From positions 5,167,053 through 5,231,052 of the forward strand of contig NC_051093.1 of assembly GCF_901709675.1 (NCBI RefSeq): a DNA stretch of 64,000 nucleotides, in the 5' to 3' direction. The notes beneath the pieces were generated by a model that worked only from the letters and a program-made list of their open reading frames with translations, did not search any database and was not told the origin of the DNA. This document shows, piece by piece, positions 25,078 through 44,524 of this stretch. Both the position numbers and the translations under genes were made by a program. Position 1 is the first letter of the stretch. Each line of letters begins with the position of its first letter. The stretch is from Syngnathus acus. Lineage: Eukaryota > Chordata > Actinopteri > Syngnathiformes > Syngnathidae.

Positions 25078-27401
25078 CTGGCTTTCGTGGTGGTTGCTCG
25101 CTTGACTGTTCTCCTCCATGATTTGTCAGCTCAACCTTTTATGTGCTCATCCATTGTGGTTGTATCCCCCCTCCCTCTCTCCCTCGCGACACCATGACAT
25201 CCAAAGTATACGTCGGAGAAAATCACTTCTGTCATTTTTTTTCTACTTTTCGGTTCTCTTGAGGGGTAAAATGAAACTCAGTCATTACGACGAAGGACAA
25301 CCATTTAAGTATTTGTCTCGGATTTTCAGGCATGCGGCAAAATGGACCAGACGTGGTTTTTTTTTTTTAGCCTAAATTGGCTTTTGCTTTTGTGCGCACC
25401 CCCCACTGAGGAATGATAAAAAGTAACTTAAACATAATAAGTAACTTATGACTTGCCATAGACTGTAATATTGTAAAGCAATCTTACTTTTGAATGCAAG
25501 TAAACAGTAATCTTGAAGGGCTCAGTCTGACCCTTGATTGATTATTTGATAGACTGATTGATCGATGAGGGTGACGCTTGCTCTTACGTCAGAACTATTG
25601 AACAGTTTGACACCCTGGCTGACAGGATAGATGAACACTTATGTGTGCTATTTTAGATTTAAGCACCTTAGGTTAAGATTTCTTTTTAATTTGTTCTTCA
25701 ACATGCTTGAACTGAATGGAAATACATTTAGAAAAGGTAATAAATTAAGTTTTCTATGGGAAAAGTCTTTTTGGCCAAATTACTTTTGCTTCAATTCAAC
25801 AGACATCGCACTGCTCCTACTGTTATGCATGCCTTGGCCACTTGGGGGCAGTATAATGCAGACAGACACACGTGAAGAAGAACTAACAGAATAATGGAGC
25901 TTTTTTACAATGTATAAAGTACCATTTCTGTCTTATTTCTCCATTCTTCTTCCATGACAGGTGAAAATAAATGTTTTTGTTTTTTTACCCGAAACGCTAC
26001 ACAGAGCAACAAAAGAGCCTTGTAGCGTGTAATGACCATTACATCCCGGGTGCCTCCATATTTTAATTAATGTCCTCAGCTAACAAACGACACTCTGAAG
26101 GATCGTTCCCCTCTCGTTCTTCTCATTTGCCCCATCCGCCATGTGAAATTAAATCATTATTCCTATTTATTCGCTGCTCAAGCCAGCAGAAGCGTCAATA
26201 CAACGCTATTTGGATGTCAGTAGAAAGAAAAACGGCGTCATTAGGGGAGGGGAGGAAAATCATTTGCGTTATGTACAGAAATATGTACGCAGACACTCAA
26301 TTACACTTGCTAGAATACTTTTGTTTTTTAAACAAATAGTTGGGGGCGGAGCATCATCATGATTGATCCATCGGCTGCCTCACATTTATTGTGCATTTTA
26401 ATGATTTATTTCGATTTGTATTTCAGCATTTAGTCATTAAGTGTCATGTACATGTTTGTATTTAATGTATGACATTTTTTTAATTTAATTGCACGTTATT
26501 TTCAACTTAAGTATTCATTTTTTTCAAGTCAATGTTGTACGCACATTAATTTATTCTACATTTTTCATTCTAGTAATTTATTTCATTGAATTGTTACATA
26601 GTTGTGAATGTATTTTTCAATTGTATAATTCAAAAATATTTTTTAAATATAATTTTATTAAATTATTCATTTCATTGTTTTACACAATTATAACAATGAA
26701 GTTCAAGTGGAACCGTCTTCCCCACGCACAACATTTCCGCCAGCATTGAAAGATTAGAGTCACTGAAGGCTCCCGTAAGCCTTCAGTTTACTTTACGGCC
26801 TTCAAAATGTCTCGGGTACGCATTATGTGCTCACGTGGGCCAGCAATAATTGAAATGTCAAGCGGCCCCCGTATTTGTGGAGCCGTACTGTCCGCAACGT
26901 TATGAACAATATCTGCGAAGATTCAACTCCATCGTGTGAGTCACGGCTTGGCCAAGGAAGGGGGTGGGGGGGGGGTCTTGGGGAGGTCTAAGAGGACCTG
27001 CAAGTTCAGCTGCCCTCCAGTCAACCTTCTACTGCACGACTATGAATAATGCATTTGTATGTCAGATTTATTTTAGCCTGAGCGGGCGTGACGTTAAATA
27101 CATCTTCAAGTGGACAATTTGTGCATTTTGGCCTTGGAGAAGCTCGAGTGGCTTCAGCGAAATGCAGTGATTAGGAATGTTGGGAATGCTGGGAATGGAT
27201 GCCATCTGGGCCAGAGGAGAGCAAATTCAACGTTCATGCTGCTCTGCGTGACTGCGCAGAGAAAAGGTGGAGGAGCACGGAGGAGGGAATGTTTTTTTTT
27301 TTTCTGAGTTGACAGCTTGCGCTTAGGGATAGCGTGGCCACTTCAGAGCGCCTCATTGTCAACCATGAGTGCATGCACGTCATGGAGAGAAGGTGAAAAA
27401 T

Positions 27402-27421
27402 GGGGGGGGGGGGGGGGGGGG
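27402..27421 (+). repeat. poly-G tract, 20 nt
   Basis: An uninterrupted run of 20 G in intergenic DNA. Confidence 0.9.
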
Positions 27422-30219
27422 TCAGAGTCTAACGTGGCAGCCGGCATGTGGAAAAGGTTATAAAGGAGTGACAGAAATTTCCTGTGGAGAGATTGCATAT
27501 TGGACCGGAGGGTTTCCACGGCTGACATCGAGACGAGGCTCGCTCGAGGGACGAGGAAGTCCCGTCGGACCGTCGACGACACCGCCATACTCGATTTCAG
27601 AGCTTCCCGGTCTCCGAGAAAGTCACGCTAATGGCGTCGCCGGGATGAAAAAAGCAGCAACCCGAGAAGGGAGGCCAGAGTCTGAGTGACCGCACGGTCG
27701 TTTCGTCTGCAGCCTCTGCAAACTATTAGCGGACACACGACACCAGGAAACCCGATTCTACACGCACAAATGCACATTGGGAAAATCTATGACAGCATTA
27801 GGGCCGAAAGTATTTGGACCAGAACTGTGGTAGAAAGGACATAAAACAGGAGGATTCACATGAATAAGACAAAACCCAATTAGGATTTTTACAGTTTGGT
27901 TTTTGCATTTCTAGGCTTTATTTGGGCAAAGTGACTGATGCGTCCCACACACGAGTTTCACCACGTGAATATGGAGAAAGAAGAAAAATCGAGAGGGGAA
28001 AAACAACTCTTCCGCCCAAAAATAGCAAGCACACACACACATATAGTGAATGTTTTGATATGAACTCGTAATTGGATGCTGATCAGGTGCCAGACAAGTG
28101 GCAGCCAAGGATACGAGAGGGAGGAAAAGAACGCAAGTGGAGACTATTAATATTGAGCAGGCTGTTTATGAGGGAAGAGTGGAAATGACGAGGAGAATCT
28201 TTGGATTAGCTTTGTGTTTCTACTCTCGGGAAACGCAGGATAGACGGCGGCTTCGGCGGAAAGACATTTGGAATTCAGGAAACGAGTGCGTGGTATTACT
28301 TTACTTCAATAAGTGCTATAAATGCTAGAAGGTCATCCGATTCAATGAGGTTTAAAAAAATAAAAACAACTTTGGGAAAGTCACAATTTTTTGCTCCTAG
28401 TTTATCTATTGTTTGCAAATTGATGCATCATCATTCAAGCAGATTATCTGTGGCCTCCTGGCATATAATAAGATGTAAGATCATTAAAACTTGGTCCAAA
28501 TGGAGTCCAACAACGCGAAAGAGCGCGCCTTAGCTACCTTCCACGCTGTGCAGCCTAATGGAGTGTTTGTCACCGAGAGGGGAAGCGAGCTGCTTCGCTC
28601 TGACTAATGTTGCTATAAACAGCTGCCGCGCGCTCCACTTGCTTACATTTTTAGTTTTTTTTTTCTTCTTTCTTTCTCATGTTTCCAGCACATAGCATCG
28701 CAATAAATCGTTCTCGTTTGGAATGCGGTAAGAGATAAAGGAGGCCATGAAATTTGGGCCGTTTTTGCAACTTGTGCTTGTTTTTAAGGTGGCTACTCAA
28801 AATGAGGTTCCTGGACTCGCAAGGGTCCGCCGCTGCGAGTCAGCAAAATTATTTGGAACAGATTGTGCTGCATAATTTTATGATCGGGACCAGCTCAGCA
28901 ATAAAAAAAAATTAAAAAAAATGTTAAAGCAAAATATATCCAAACATTGCAGCAACATTAGACTCCCCTGACATTACCATTATTTTTTTTCTGCTCTCTT
29001 CACTCTGCTCACTACCAGCATTGAGGGCAATTATTCTTCCCTCATCCACAACAAGCTGCTAAATATTCATGCCGACCCCCCGACGCTGTTACACGCCTGT
29101 AATGGGCCCATTAGAGGCGCCCGCGGGCTTCCCGCCTGATAACAGGGTGGGTAAGCGTGCCACATGAACGGGAGGAGGGGCGAGGGCACCTTATGCAGAG
29201 CTTGCGGGTCAGGCGGCAGATGTTTGGCCGCTATTAAAACTTGACTTGTTTACAGTGCAGATGCTTCACTTGCATTTACCTAAGTCACAGTTTCACATCC
29301 TCTCTTTTTCCACTGGCTCACTTGTTACACACTGTGTGTGTGTGTGTGTGTCACTTGTCTAAAATACACTGAGGTCCCCCTACAGGTGGAAGGTGAAGGT
29401 TACAGCATAACACTAACCTGTTTTTAAATCCACTGATTTCAAAAGAATTCTACTTTTTGAACTTGCAGCTTGAGCACCAACACGGAGGTGACCTGCAGTT
29501 GCCATAGCAACAACAGACATCTATAACTTACGTTTTTTGTACAGCACATTTTTCAAGGTAACTAATGAAATTGTGGCTACATATTTTTATATATTTTAAA
29601 CGGCCCTTCGAAAAATTAAGTGACAGCAAGGTGAGTTTAAATAACATTTACTTTCTCTCTCTCACACAAACACAAATTAGAAAGGTGACCACGGAAGAAT
29701 TACGAGGAGCAAGTAAATGGAGATGATTGACCATTAAAAGTTTTTGGACCGCGTCTTTCGGTCTGTGAACAATAACAACGATAAGCTGTAAATTCACTCA
29801 TAAGCAACCTGACCACATTCTGGTCGTGGAAGGCAAACATTTTGGGAAGAGAGAGAAAGGGATCAAACTATTTACACAGCAAATAAAAATACAGCGGCGG
29901 TAACGGCGTCAAGGCTTAGGATAATCAGTCTTCTTCTTGCAAGGAGGGAATGGGTTCTCCATAATCAAACTTCACTTGGATTAAAAAAAAAAAAAGTGAC
30001 TGGACTGCCAGAGGAACCATTTAACCACATAAAACGTGAAAAAACAGGCATTGTGGCCAGTGTGCTTCAAATGCACTTAACTAGTGAAAAGGGGGAACAA
30101 GAAAACTCCGCTGGTGCTGATCATAGGACAAGAAAACGCCAAGAAACAAGCTTGGGATGACTTTTTTTTTTTTTATCAGTTCCATAAAGATGGCCGTGTT
30201 GGTGAAGGAGTGGGGGAGC

Positions 30220-30243
30220 GGGGGGGGGGGGGGGGGGGGGGGG
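30220..30243 (+). repeat. poly-G tract, 24 nt
   Basis: The longest G homopolymer in the window, about 380 bp beyond the raver1 stop codon. Confidence 0.9.
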
Positions 30244-30620
30244 TAGCAAGGACAAGTGGTGGTCTACGTTGACGATGAAGGCTTCCCTTTGTTTGAAAAG
30301 TAATGTGGAAGACATCCGATATGGACTTCATCATAATAGACAATTAAAATACTGATCCAAGTATGTGCTTACACGCCACACAAAAAAAAAAACTTGATTA
30401 GCTTAACTTGCCCCTGCAGGTAAACATAATAAACTGCCTCCAACAATAAATTTAAAGAGCTATTTTAAAAAACAAATAATTAAAAAAAAAAAAATTGTCA
30501 ACACACTAAAATTATATATATATACACAAACACCAAAAAGAAAGGGGGACAACAGCCAGGAATTCCAACAGGAAGCAATTTGAAGGATTTCCAGTCCCTG
30601 TCACGGCCTTTTTCCCTTTT

Positions 30621-33600
30621 TTAGAAGATGCGCTTGCGCTTCAGGTAGGAGTCTGCGTAATGGCCGCCCAGCCCCTGGGAGTGTTGGCCCACGTAGCCGC
30701 CTTCGGGGCTCGGCTCCGGAGACGGGATGAGGCGGGAGAAGAGGCGCTTGTGGCTCCCGATGGGGGTCTAAAGTGGAGGTTGGGAAGGTAGGCGTTGATG
30801 GCATGAAATTGGAAGAAAAAAAAAAAGGGGGGGGGGGGGGGGCAGGCGCTCCAGCTGTATCACATCCTTCTCTGGGTTTAGTTTAAGCGGCAAATATGGA
30901 GAAATGCCCCCGGTCCGGCCATTTTGTTGGTGCTTAAGATTCTTTGGAAAAGTTGGCGGGGTGCGTGGAACTTTTGGCGCGACCGCAATTAAACAATTTA
31001 ATTCTCGCCGTCAAGTCCGATAACGATTCTGATCATTTGAATCAGGGCGACATTTAAAACGCGCAGGACAGAGGTGGCGGTCCGGCTTTGGACGCATATT
31101 TTTGTAGTTCATTTCTGATTTTTTTGGTAAACATTTCCTATTCCACTATTATCTCCCCAGTGCAGCCATTTCACATTTAAAAGGCTGTCTTGCTTGTGAT
31201 CCCCAGTGGTTGGGTGTCCTAATTTCCAAGTATTCAATCATGCTTTTAATCTTAATATTGTTATTTTTAGGTGTAGCAAAGGCTCTTAGCTCTTCTATTT
31301 TTCTTCTAATGTAAAAAGGAATTACCTTCATTGTGTTGACAAGTCCTGGAGGGTAGTCAGAGGAGTGGCTCACAGGAGGCATGCCCACCGCCTGAGTATA
31401 AATAAATTACTTTTAGGACACAAACATCTGCAAAGGTGATTGAACGGGACCTTTTTTCGCTTTCAGCTACCCCCCCCATACACACACACATGTATATACA
31501 CAGACTGACAAGCAAAAATCAATAGTGCAGCATTGAAGAGAAGGCTTTTATTAAAAAAATAAAAAGTGACATCAGCGTCGGACTCACCCTGTTGAGCTGG
31601 CCGGGAGGCAGGCAGCCATTAGCGGAGGCGTCCGAGCTGAAATACGAGGACGGGGGCGGACTGGGCGGGAAACTGAAGTGGCGCTGGCCCAAGTCTGACG
31701 GACGCGAGAGCTGCATTAACCAAACACAGGGGAGTTGTCACACGGCTGCCAAGGTGCCATCCACTTCAACTCATTCAGATGATTAAAATGTGGAGCTTAC
31801 CTGCTGTCCGAAGCTTGTCAAGTCACCCATGTGGTGATTCTCCTGCTCCTCGTACAAGTGCTGCAACTCATCCTAAGCGCAAACATCAGGGGAAAAAACT
31901 CAACTCGGGATCACAATGGCTGCAATATACCTCCAAAATGGCAACTGTAGACGTTTACAGAAAGGAAGGTGGCCACAAGTAGACATGACATCGCTTACCT
32001 GGTGGACAGGACGATACTCATCATTGTACGAGTCTTGGTAGCGCAGGCTGTAGCTGGGGTGCATGCTGAGGTGCTGGTTGGAGACGTTGCTTAGCGTGGG
32101 TCTCTTCCTGTACGGGTGAGGTCTGCAGTTGGCTCCTGGAGGACACGACAGGCATGAAACGCTTGCCTCTCACAGGAGCACAGTCGTGTGACGCTCACCT
32201 GAGGGAAACCCATTGGCAGAGAGAAAGGAACTCTGGGGCGGAGTCACATCTTTGGTGGGGTCTCCTAGTATGGGGACCTGGGGGAGAAGAAAGCCCAATA
32301 ATGTTAACAGGACTAATGTTCCCGACTAAAATGTCTACATTGGCTATTTTCTATTTTTCATTGAGGCCGTTTCAAAAGCATAACGGGATTACAGAAGATT
32401 AACCAGCCAAACGAGGCATGCAGTTTGGCGGCTTGCGGCGCTGTGGGGTCTCACCGCCTGCGCCGTCAGGCCGTCTGGTCCCATCATGCCGCCCAGCAGC
32501 GGCACAGACAGACCCTGCAGAGTCGGGGAGGGTGTCTGCGGGAAGATGGGGGACTCTTGATCCCTTGCCATGGCTCTGCTCATGGGCGCCGGCTTCAGCT
32601 GGGGAAGGGGGTCCAGACCTGAGACTACACCACCTGTATGTGATAGAATTAAAAAAAAAAAAAAAAGTAAGATGTTTTAATTTTGGAAATGGGGGTGACA
32701 TTGGAGCGGTGTCAGACCTTGAGGCAGATCTCCGAGCAGATGGATTCCCTGCTGGACGGGCAGCGGGGCGAGAGGATTCTCCGCCAGGAGTCCTGCCTGC
32801 TGGGCAAAGGAGAAAAAGAGCAGAGGCTGAGCGGCAAGGGAAGGTCACAAGCGTTCCAGTTGTGGTAAGGCACTCAACTCGCATGCTGTGCAAAAACACC
32901 ACACCATTGCATACTCACCACGTTTTGTTGGCTTGGCGCACCCTATACTAAATACGCGAGCGTGACTAAAAACATCAAGTAAAAAAAATCTAGCTATTTT
33001 TTGTAGCCCTTTTTGCTCGGCGGAAAGTGACTGCTCTTGTTGAACTCTCGAGCGGTACGTCTTGAGGAGCTGCGACGCGAGGACGAGGAGCCTTGTCAAA
33101 ATGGAGCCGAGTGCGTCCCGGAGAAGATGCCGAGTGCCATGACAGGCTGTGCCATATAAGAGTCAAGTGATGTGAGAGAGATGACGAAATGAGACTGGAG
33201 AACTGAACCGTATTTTCTGTTTGCGTGTTGCTCCCCGAGGGATGAGCTTTGGGCTGTTACACAACGGTAGTTGCTTGTTTTTTTTGTTTTTTTTACTTTG
33301 GTAGCAAACATCATGGGCCACTTCTCTCTCAAATGAGCATTAGCATCTTTCAAAAGGCAGACTTGTTTTGTTTTCATTAGATGGAGCACGCATACCTAAT
33401 GAAGCAGCAGGTGAACGAGTGGATGTTGTCGTTTTGTTACGTGACGGTGTTTTAGGGTGTGAACAGGAAGAAAGCACTTCACACGGTCACGCAAAAACAG
33501 CATTAGCACTCACACAGGGCACTAGAGGGCCTTCGTGACTGTACAGCACCTGAGCCCAAAGAAGAGGATTTCCCAGAAAGGCTTGCTGATGGCAAAGTGG

Positions 33601-36600
33601 GAATGAGAGCAAGTTGAGTGCGTTATGAGGATGAATCAAAGCCCCTCCGAGTGGTTAAGGGTAGAGCGAGGGGAGTAAAGAAAAACAAAAAAAAGAGGTT
33701 GGCACCTGCTGGGCTTTCGCCTGATTTTGTAGCAGCAACTGGAGCAGCATGGCAGGGAGGGCCGGGTTGGCGAGTAGCGGCATGGCGGGGGCCGCCCCGA
33801 GGAGGCCTGCGCGGCAGGACGTCAGGTTTGCCGGTACAAAGGGAGACAAAGTGGGACGAAGGGCTCATCACCTTGTTTGTGGCCCTGCGACAACGGGTTG
33901 AGCAACATCTGGAGTGCGGCCGGGTTGTTCAGGCCCGAGAGGATCTGCATGGCGGTGGGATCTGGGAGGAGACCCTTGCCCCTGTTCACAAACTGTATTG
34001 ATTGATTATTTCCTATGGTCATTCTGAACAAAGCGGAGGTCAACCAGCAGCCCAAAAGCGGGCTCGGTGCACTTACCATGGTCTGGGCAGCGATCAAAGC
34101 GGCGAGCATGCTCCGCCCGGGTGGACCGGGGGCACAGAAGGACGCCCGGATGTGCGTGCCGCCCAGCAGACGGCCGTCTAACAGCTTCTGAGCCTCTTCG
34201 GCCATGTCAGCCGTGGCAAACTCCAGCACCGCAAAACGCCGAAAACTTCCATCTTGTCCTTGGGCCAACTGCAAAGGACAAAAACAACAGGTCATTTAAA
34301 AACAAAATTGACAAGCAAGCACTGCCCCTTGAACTCATTTACCAATTAATTGTATTTATTTTTTTGCCACAATTCGGAGAACAACAACTAAAAGACTAGA
34401 AAATGGTTGACCATATGTCTGCTCTAAAGGGACATTGTCATTCCAGAAACATCTGCTGTATGACACCACCTGGGGAAGAGTCAGGTGGTCATCACCATGG
34501 AAACCAGCAATGCAATCTAGGCTAAAGGTGAATGGCAGTGCGAGATGACCAATGGATTTTCCTCCCACGATTACAATATCCTCTTCCATCAGGTCAAATG
34601 CACCCTTGTTTTCCGTCTGACCACAGAAAAATGGCTATCAAGTGCATGCCAAAGCAGCAGGTGGCGCTACTACCCGGATAGCCAAAGAGTGGACACAAAT
34701 GAACTACAATGCCATTTTGGTGTAACATTTCTCGAACGTGTCTCTGATCAGAGAACGGGTCACCGTGGAGTGGTGAAGTGTGTTCTAAATGTTGTGTGGA
34801 GAGTCTGACCTGACAGAAGACTGGCCGATAAGCATCGACCAGCGGGTTGCAGATGTCTTGGGCGGTCACGACACTCTGAGGCAGGCGGTCCACACAGAGA
34901 CACTTGGAGTGCAGCAGCGGGTACGTGAGCGAGCCCACTTCGGTCCAGTGCACGTAGAGCATGCGCGAGCCCAGCTGCTTCCCAAGCAGCTCCGACTTGG
35001 CCCGGGCCGCCGAGTCCTTCTTCATGTAGTCCACAAAGCCGTAGCCCTTGGAGCGGCCGCTGGACGCCCGGTACACCAGGAAGCAGCGCTCCAGGTTGCC
35101 GAAGGGGCGCACCAGCTCCTCGAACTGCTGCTGGGTGAAGGAGCGCGGCAAGTTGGCGATGCACAGCAGGGCGTCGGTGGGCTGCAACTGCACGGAGATT
35201 TCCCGATCGCGGAGCGCGTGCTGGTGGAACTCCTTGATGGCGCTCTGCGCCTGTTCACCGTTGAGCAGCGTCACAAAGGCTGCGGGGTGAGAAGAAGAAT
35301 TAAATGTGAGTCAGGCAACGAGGCTAATAATAGTTTTAACAAAACATGGCTTGTCAATATGGGGGTAGGCGAACATGACTCACCTGTGCCCTTGTATTTG
35401 TCAACAAAGCAGTACTTCAGGTCATAGTTGCACAGCAGCTCATGAACCTCCTGGAATAAGAGAAACAATAATTAATGCATTTACTACTAAAAAATAGACA
35501 ATCACAAATTCTGACGACGCAAAATATTGCATCTGCTGATAATTCTACATTCTAATGGGAGATAAGTTAAGCCTAAGTTGTATTCTTTACTGTTTATGAT
35601 CAGTGGCTAACCAGCACGATAAGTGCACCTGGGGATGGGAGATGGATGTACCGAGGCTCATGACAGAGTCTTTGTTAGGAGCAGAAAATTGTTCTACGCT
35701 GCGTTTGTCCATTCACAAACCATGCTCGGTGCTGTCGAGCACTTTCTGAAGCGTTTTGTCCGCACGCCTTCCACCTTTTGTTAGAACACAGCTCGCATCT
35801 CGAAACCCCACCAACGACTAAAACCCCCTCTCTTTTCCTGAACAATGGTATTTCCCGCAGGCCCCAACGCTCCCCACGAGTCAGGCACGTTCCAAACATA
35901 ATTGGGAGGGGGGTGGGGGGGGCATCATGCGTTTACAAGACAAGTTTATGTGATTACATTTTAACTTTGGCTTAAACGTAGAATTGATAAGTACAAGCTT
36001 AATGTGTGACTGAGCCGCAATTGTGACTGGGACAGTCGTCCAATTAATTTAAATCCCCGGGGTGGACGTTCGCAAGGCCTGACAGGCGGCTCAGGCCGCA
36101 CTTGACAGATAACTGACCGGCTGGAGTTTAATTATGTTAAACACGACCATTTTGATTTGAAAGCACAATTTACAAATACAGTAATTCGTTTGTACTGTAA
36201 AGTGCGTCTATTTTTGAGTAGACAGTTAATATATGGGCAATGGGGTTGCTAATTGACGATAACAACTATTGTGGAGTTTAATGGCCAAAAGGCTAACAAA
36301 ACTAGCATAGCAGGGCTAGGTTAACACTTGTCACGACTTCTGTCACTCAATCACTAAACGTTTTAGTCATACCTGATTGCTGACGTCAGACGGCAGATTT
36401 TTGATGATAATCTTCCTGCGGTTGTAAAACTCTCGCCGAGTTCTCTCCAAGCGGCTCTGAATCTCTTGTGGGCTCAGTGGGGTCCAGTCTTCGTCGGCCC
36501 TCCGCTGACCCTCGCTGTGTCCCGTTGTCGGGACGTCTTCGCCGGCTTCGAGCTCCGGATGCCGCCGCTCTCCGGGCCTCCACTTTTCACGGTCGGCGAG

Positions 36601-36705
36601 TGCAGCGAGGTCGTACTTTTCGTCAAGCGGACGGGAGACGGAGCCGAGCGCTGTGTCTGTGTTCTCTTCTTTGGCGTTTGCGCTCACAGACACGACGGCC
36701 GCCAT
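30621..36705 (-). CDS. raver1: raver1, ribonucleoprotein PTB-binding 1
   Basis: Raver1 is a nuclear, shuttling RNA-binding cofactor of PTB that also binds vinculin and alpha-actinin. There are 14 coding exons: 36373-36705, 35384-35450, 34810-35279, 34077-34268, 33872-33992, 33706-33806, 32718-32796, 32455-32633, 32199-32277, 31999-32135, 31801-31872, 31588-31710, 31326-31391, 30621-30767. Together they make 2166 nt, about 721 aa, with every phase consistent. RRM1 spans exons 1-3 ([27 protein letters not shown]). RRM2 holds [20 protein letters not shown] and [23 protein letters not shown]3 spans exons 3-4 up to [20 protein letters not shown]. The C-terminus [20 protein letters not shown]...LKRKRIF is nearly identical to human. 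Start 36705 (MAAVVSV, strong context) was chosen over ATG 36753 by homology. Confidence 0.95.
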
Positions 36706-36798
36706 CACTCGACTCGGTGGAACTTTTGGTTGCTCTGGAAAAGCCAGTCGCATTTGAGCAGTTTAAACAATACACACATGGGCACAACGCCGTCTCTG

Positions 36799-36821
36799 AT
36801 TGGACGAGGCAGGTGACGTCA
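36799..36821 (-). promoter_or_regulatory. raver1: raver1 proximal promoter: CCAAT box and palindromic CRE
   Basis: CCAAT (minus strand, 36799-36803) and TGACGTCA (36814-36821) lie about 95-115 bp upstream of the chosen start codon, a usual arrangement for NF-Y and CREB/ATF sites in a housekeeping promoter. Motif match only. Confidence 0.45.
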
Positions 36822-37389
36822 GTGGGTGGGGTTATGTCGTGTTTGAGCCTTACCCTGAACCGGAAATGACCCAATATGATGGTCAAGGAGGGGACAAATT
36901 CGATTTTGTTTTTAAATACAACTTGAAATTCTGCCTAATATTTTTATGCATTAGTCATTTACACATAGTTTTCTGTTATTTGTCCAATAATGTGCATTAA
37001 CTAGTGTGTGTGCTGAAACTGTAAAAGAAGGTAAATAATAATAATAAACCCTCATTATTACTCTTACAACTATAGACTTACTTTTGCACCGTCTGTATTA
37101 AAGGGCATTTTCATTTAAAAAGTGTCTGCACGAAAAAAGGGTATAAGCAGCCTTACTATGCAAAAAATAAGCAAGTCCCTCTGTGTACTCCACCACACAG
37201 AGACTAAGACCAACATGAAAGCTTTCGTATAATTTCCAGGGACCCTTCTGGAAACAATTGCTACGGAATTATCCAGTAAGTGTATGAACTGGTGCCAACC
37301 CATCATGAATGTGCATTGCAATACACAGTGGTTAAAAAAGGAAACAACAAAGGGAATGTGGAAAAAATATTTATCAAATTAACAAACTA

Positions 37390-38264
37390 CCGTTTTTTTC
37401 CGTGTATAATACGCCCCCATGTATAATACGCACCCTAACAATGGCATGTTGATGCTGGAAAAAAGCCTGTACCCATGTATAATACGCACCCAATTTTTTT
37501 TCTTTTTCTTTTTTTTTTAAAGTCCCAATGATCGTCACACACGCAGGGAGGCAATGGGTCCCATTTTTATAGTCTTTGGTATGGTCTTAACTAGGCTGGA
37601 TGTATTTTTTTTGTTGGCGTTGATTTCTCCGACTGCCCGTAAAGGCACCACCGCGATCAGATGAAAAGAGAGGAAAGTGACGTGCGGACATGTGAAAAAG
37701 GCGGCTATGTATGGGAGAGACGTTGAAGAGGAATAAAAACACCCTTGGAAACCAAAACTTGCCCCTCGTCGTGACTCGGAGCCGCAACAAATGTTTCGGA
37801 TTTGTGTAGGGTACATTGTGACAGCAAACGAGCAGGTGATCGAGCAAGCGTCTGATACGAGAGCATTGCGTTCGTATGGAGCGTGTTTGAAGTGAACAGC
37901 AGAGACGAAAGGAACAAGGCAAAGTGTTGTGAAATAAAATATTACCTGTAATACGCATTTTGTTATTTGCTGATTGTATTAAATTATCCCTTCTTTGACG
38001 AAATGACCAGAGCACAGTACAAACACACTATTGTTCTTTTGGTATTTATTCAACCCACATTCTTTCACAACATGACAAGAAGAGAACAATACATAAATCA
38101 ATACTCGTGTACCAGTACCATGATTTTCTTAAAAAAAAAAATAAAAAAAAATTAAATTAAAAAAAAAAAAATTAAAAAAAAATTGTACCCATGTATAATG
38201 CGCACCCCAGATTTTAGGACAATAAATTAGTTAAATTTTGCGTATTATACACGGAAAAAAACGG
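37390..38264. mobile_element. 875-bp non-autonomous DNA transposon with terminal inverted repeats
   Basis: The left end CCGTTTTTTTCCGTGTATAA and right end TTATACACGGAAAAAAACGG are perfect inverted repeats flanked by TA on both sides, the target duplication of Tc1/mariner-type insertion. Subterminal copies of ATGTATAATACGCACCC occur inside both ends. There is no transposase frame. A deleted copy of a tRNA-like repeat sits at 37518-37585. Confidence 0.85.
37518..37585 (+). mobile_element. internally deleted copy of a teleost tRNA-like dispersed repeat
   Basis: AAAGTCCCAATGATCGTCAC is followed directly by GCAGGGAGGCAATGGGTCCC and ATAGTCTTTGGTATG. Both arms match the fuller copy at 61866-62103, but about 160 bp between them are absent. 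Confidence 0.75.
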
Positions 38265-38461
38265 TATTTCATGATTTTTGTTATAAAAATCTAATGCAAA
38301 ATCTAACAACCCTTGTAAAATGTACAAAAATTCAACAACCAAATGCGCAAGTTGACAGTCTCTCGGTCTGTTGACCTTTTCCTCGTGATGCTCCATGTTC
38401 ATCACAATAATGCCAGACCACAATTTGTGGAGGAAGGCAGCTGACATTTGTAAATGCATTT

Positions 38462-44524
<6,063 letters not shown>

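Larger units (their letters stand above)
24319..30620. other. pde4a 5' region and pde4a-raver1 intergenic DNA
   Basis: 24319-25200 is upstream of the pde4a long-form exon and contains a (TC)n tract (25025-25077); its 5' UTR and promoter should lie here. The rest is AT-rich intergenic DNA ending at the raver1 3' end. No gene was seen. Poly-G tracts lie at 27402-27421 and 30220-30243. Confidence 0.55.
36706..38461. other. raver1 promoter and tyk2-raver1 spacer
   Basis: The raver1 upstream end carries an inverted CCAAT box and a CRE (see separate entry). 37390-38264 is a TIR transposable element. The remainder is AT-rich with no coding signal. Confidence 0.6.

Noticed and set aside
24562-25197. 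211-codon plus-strand open frame
   Set aside because: Driven by a (TC)n tract giving Leu/Ser repeats; no conserved motif, and it overlaps the pde4a 5' region.
34789-35427. 212-codon plus-strand frame
   Set aside because: Exact antisense shadow of the raver1 RRM exon 34810-35279, rich in His/Val/Gln as expected from mirror codons.
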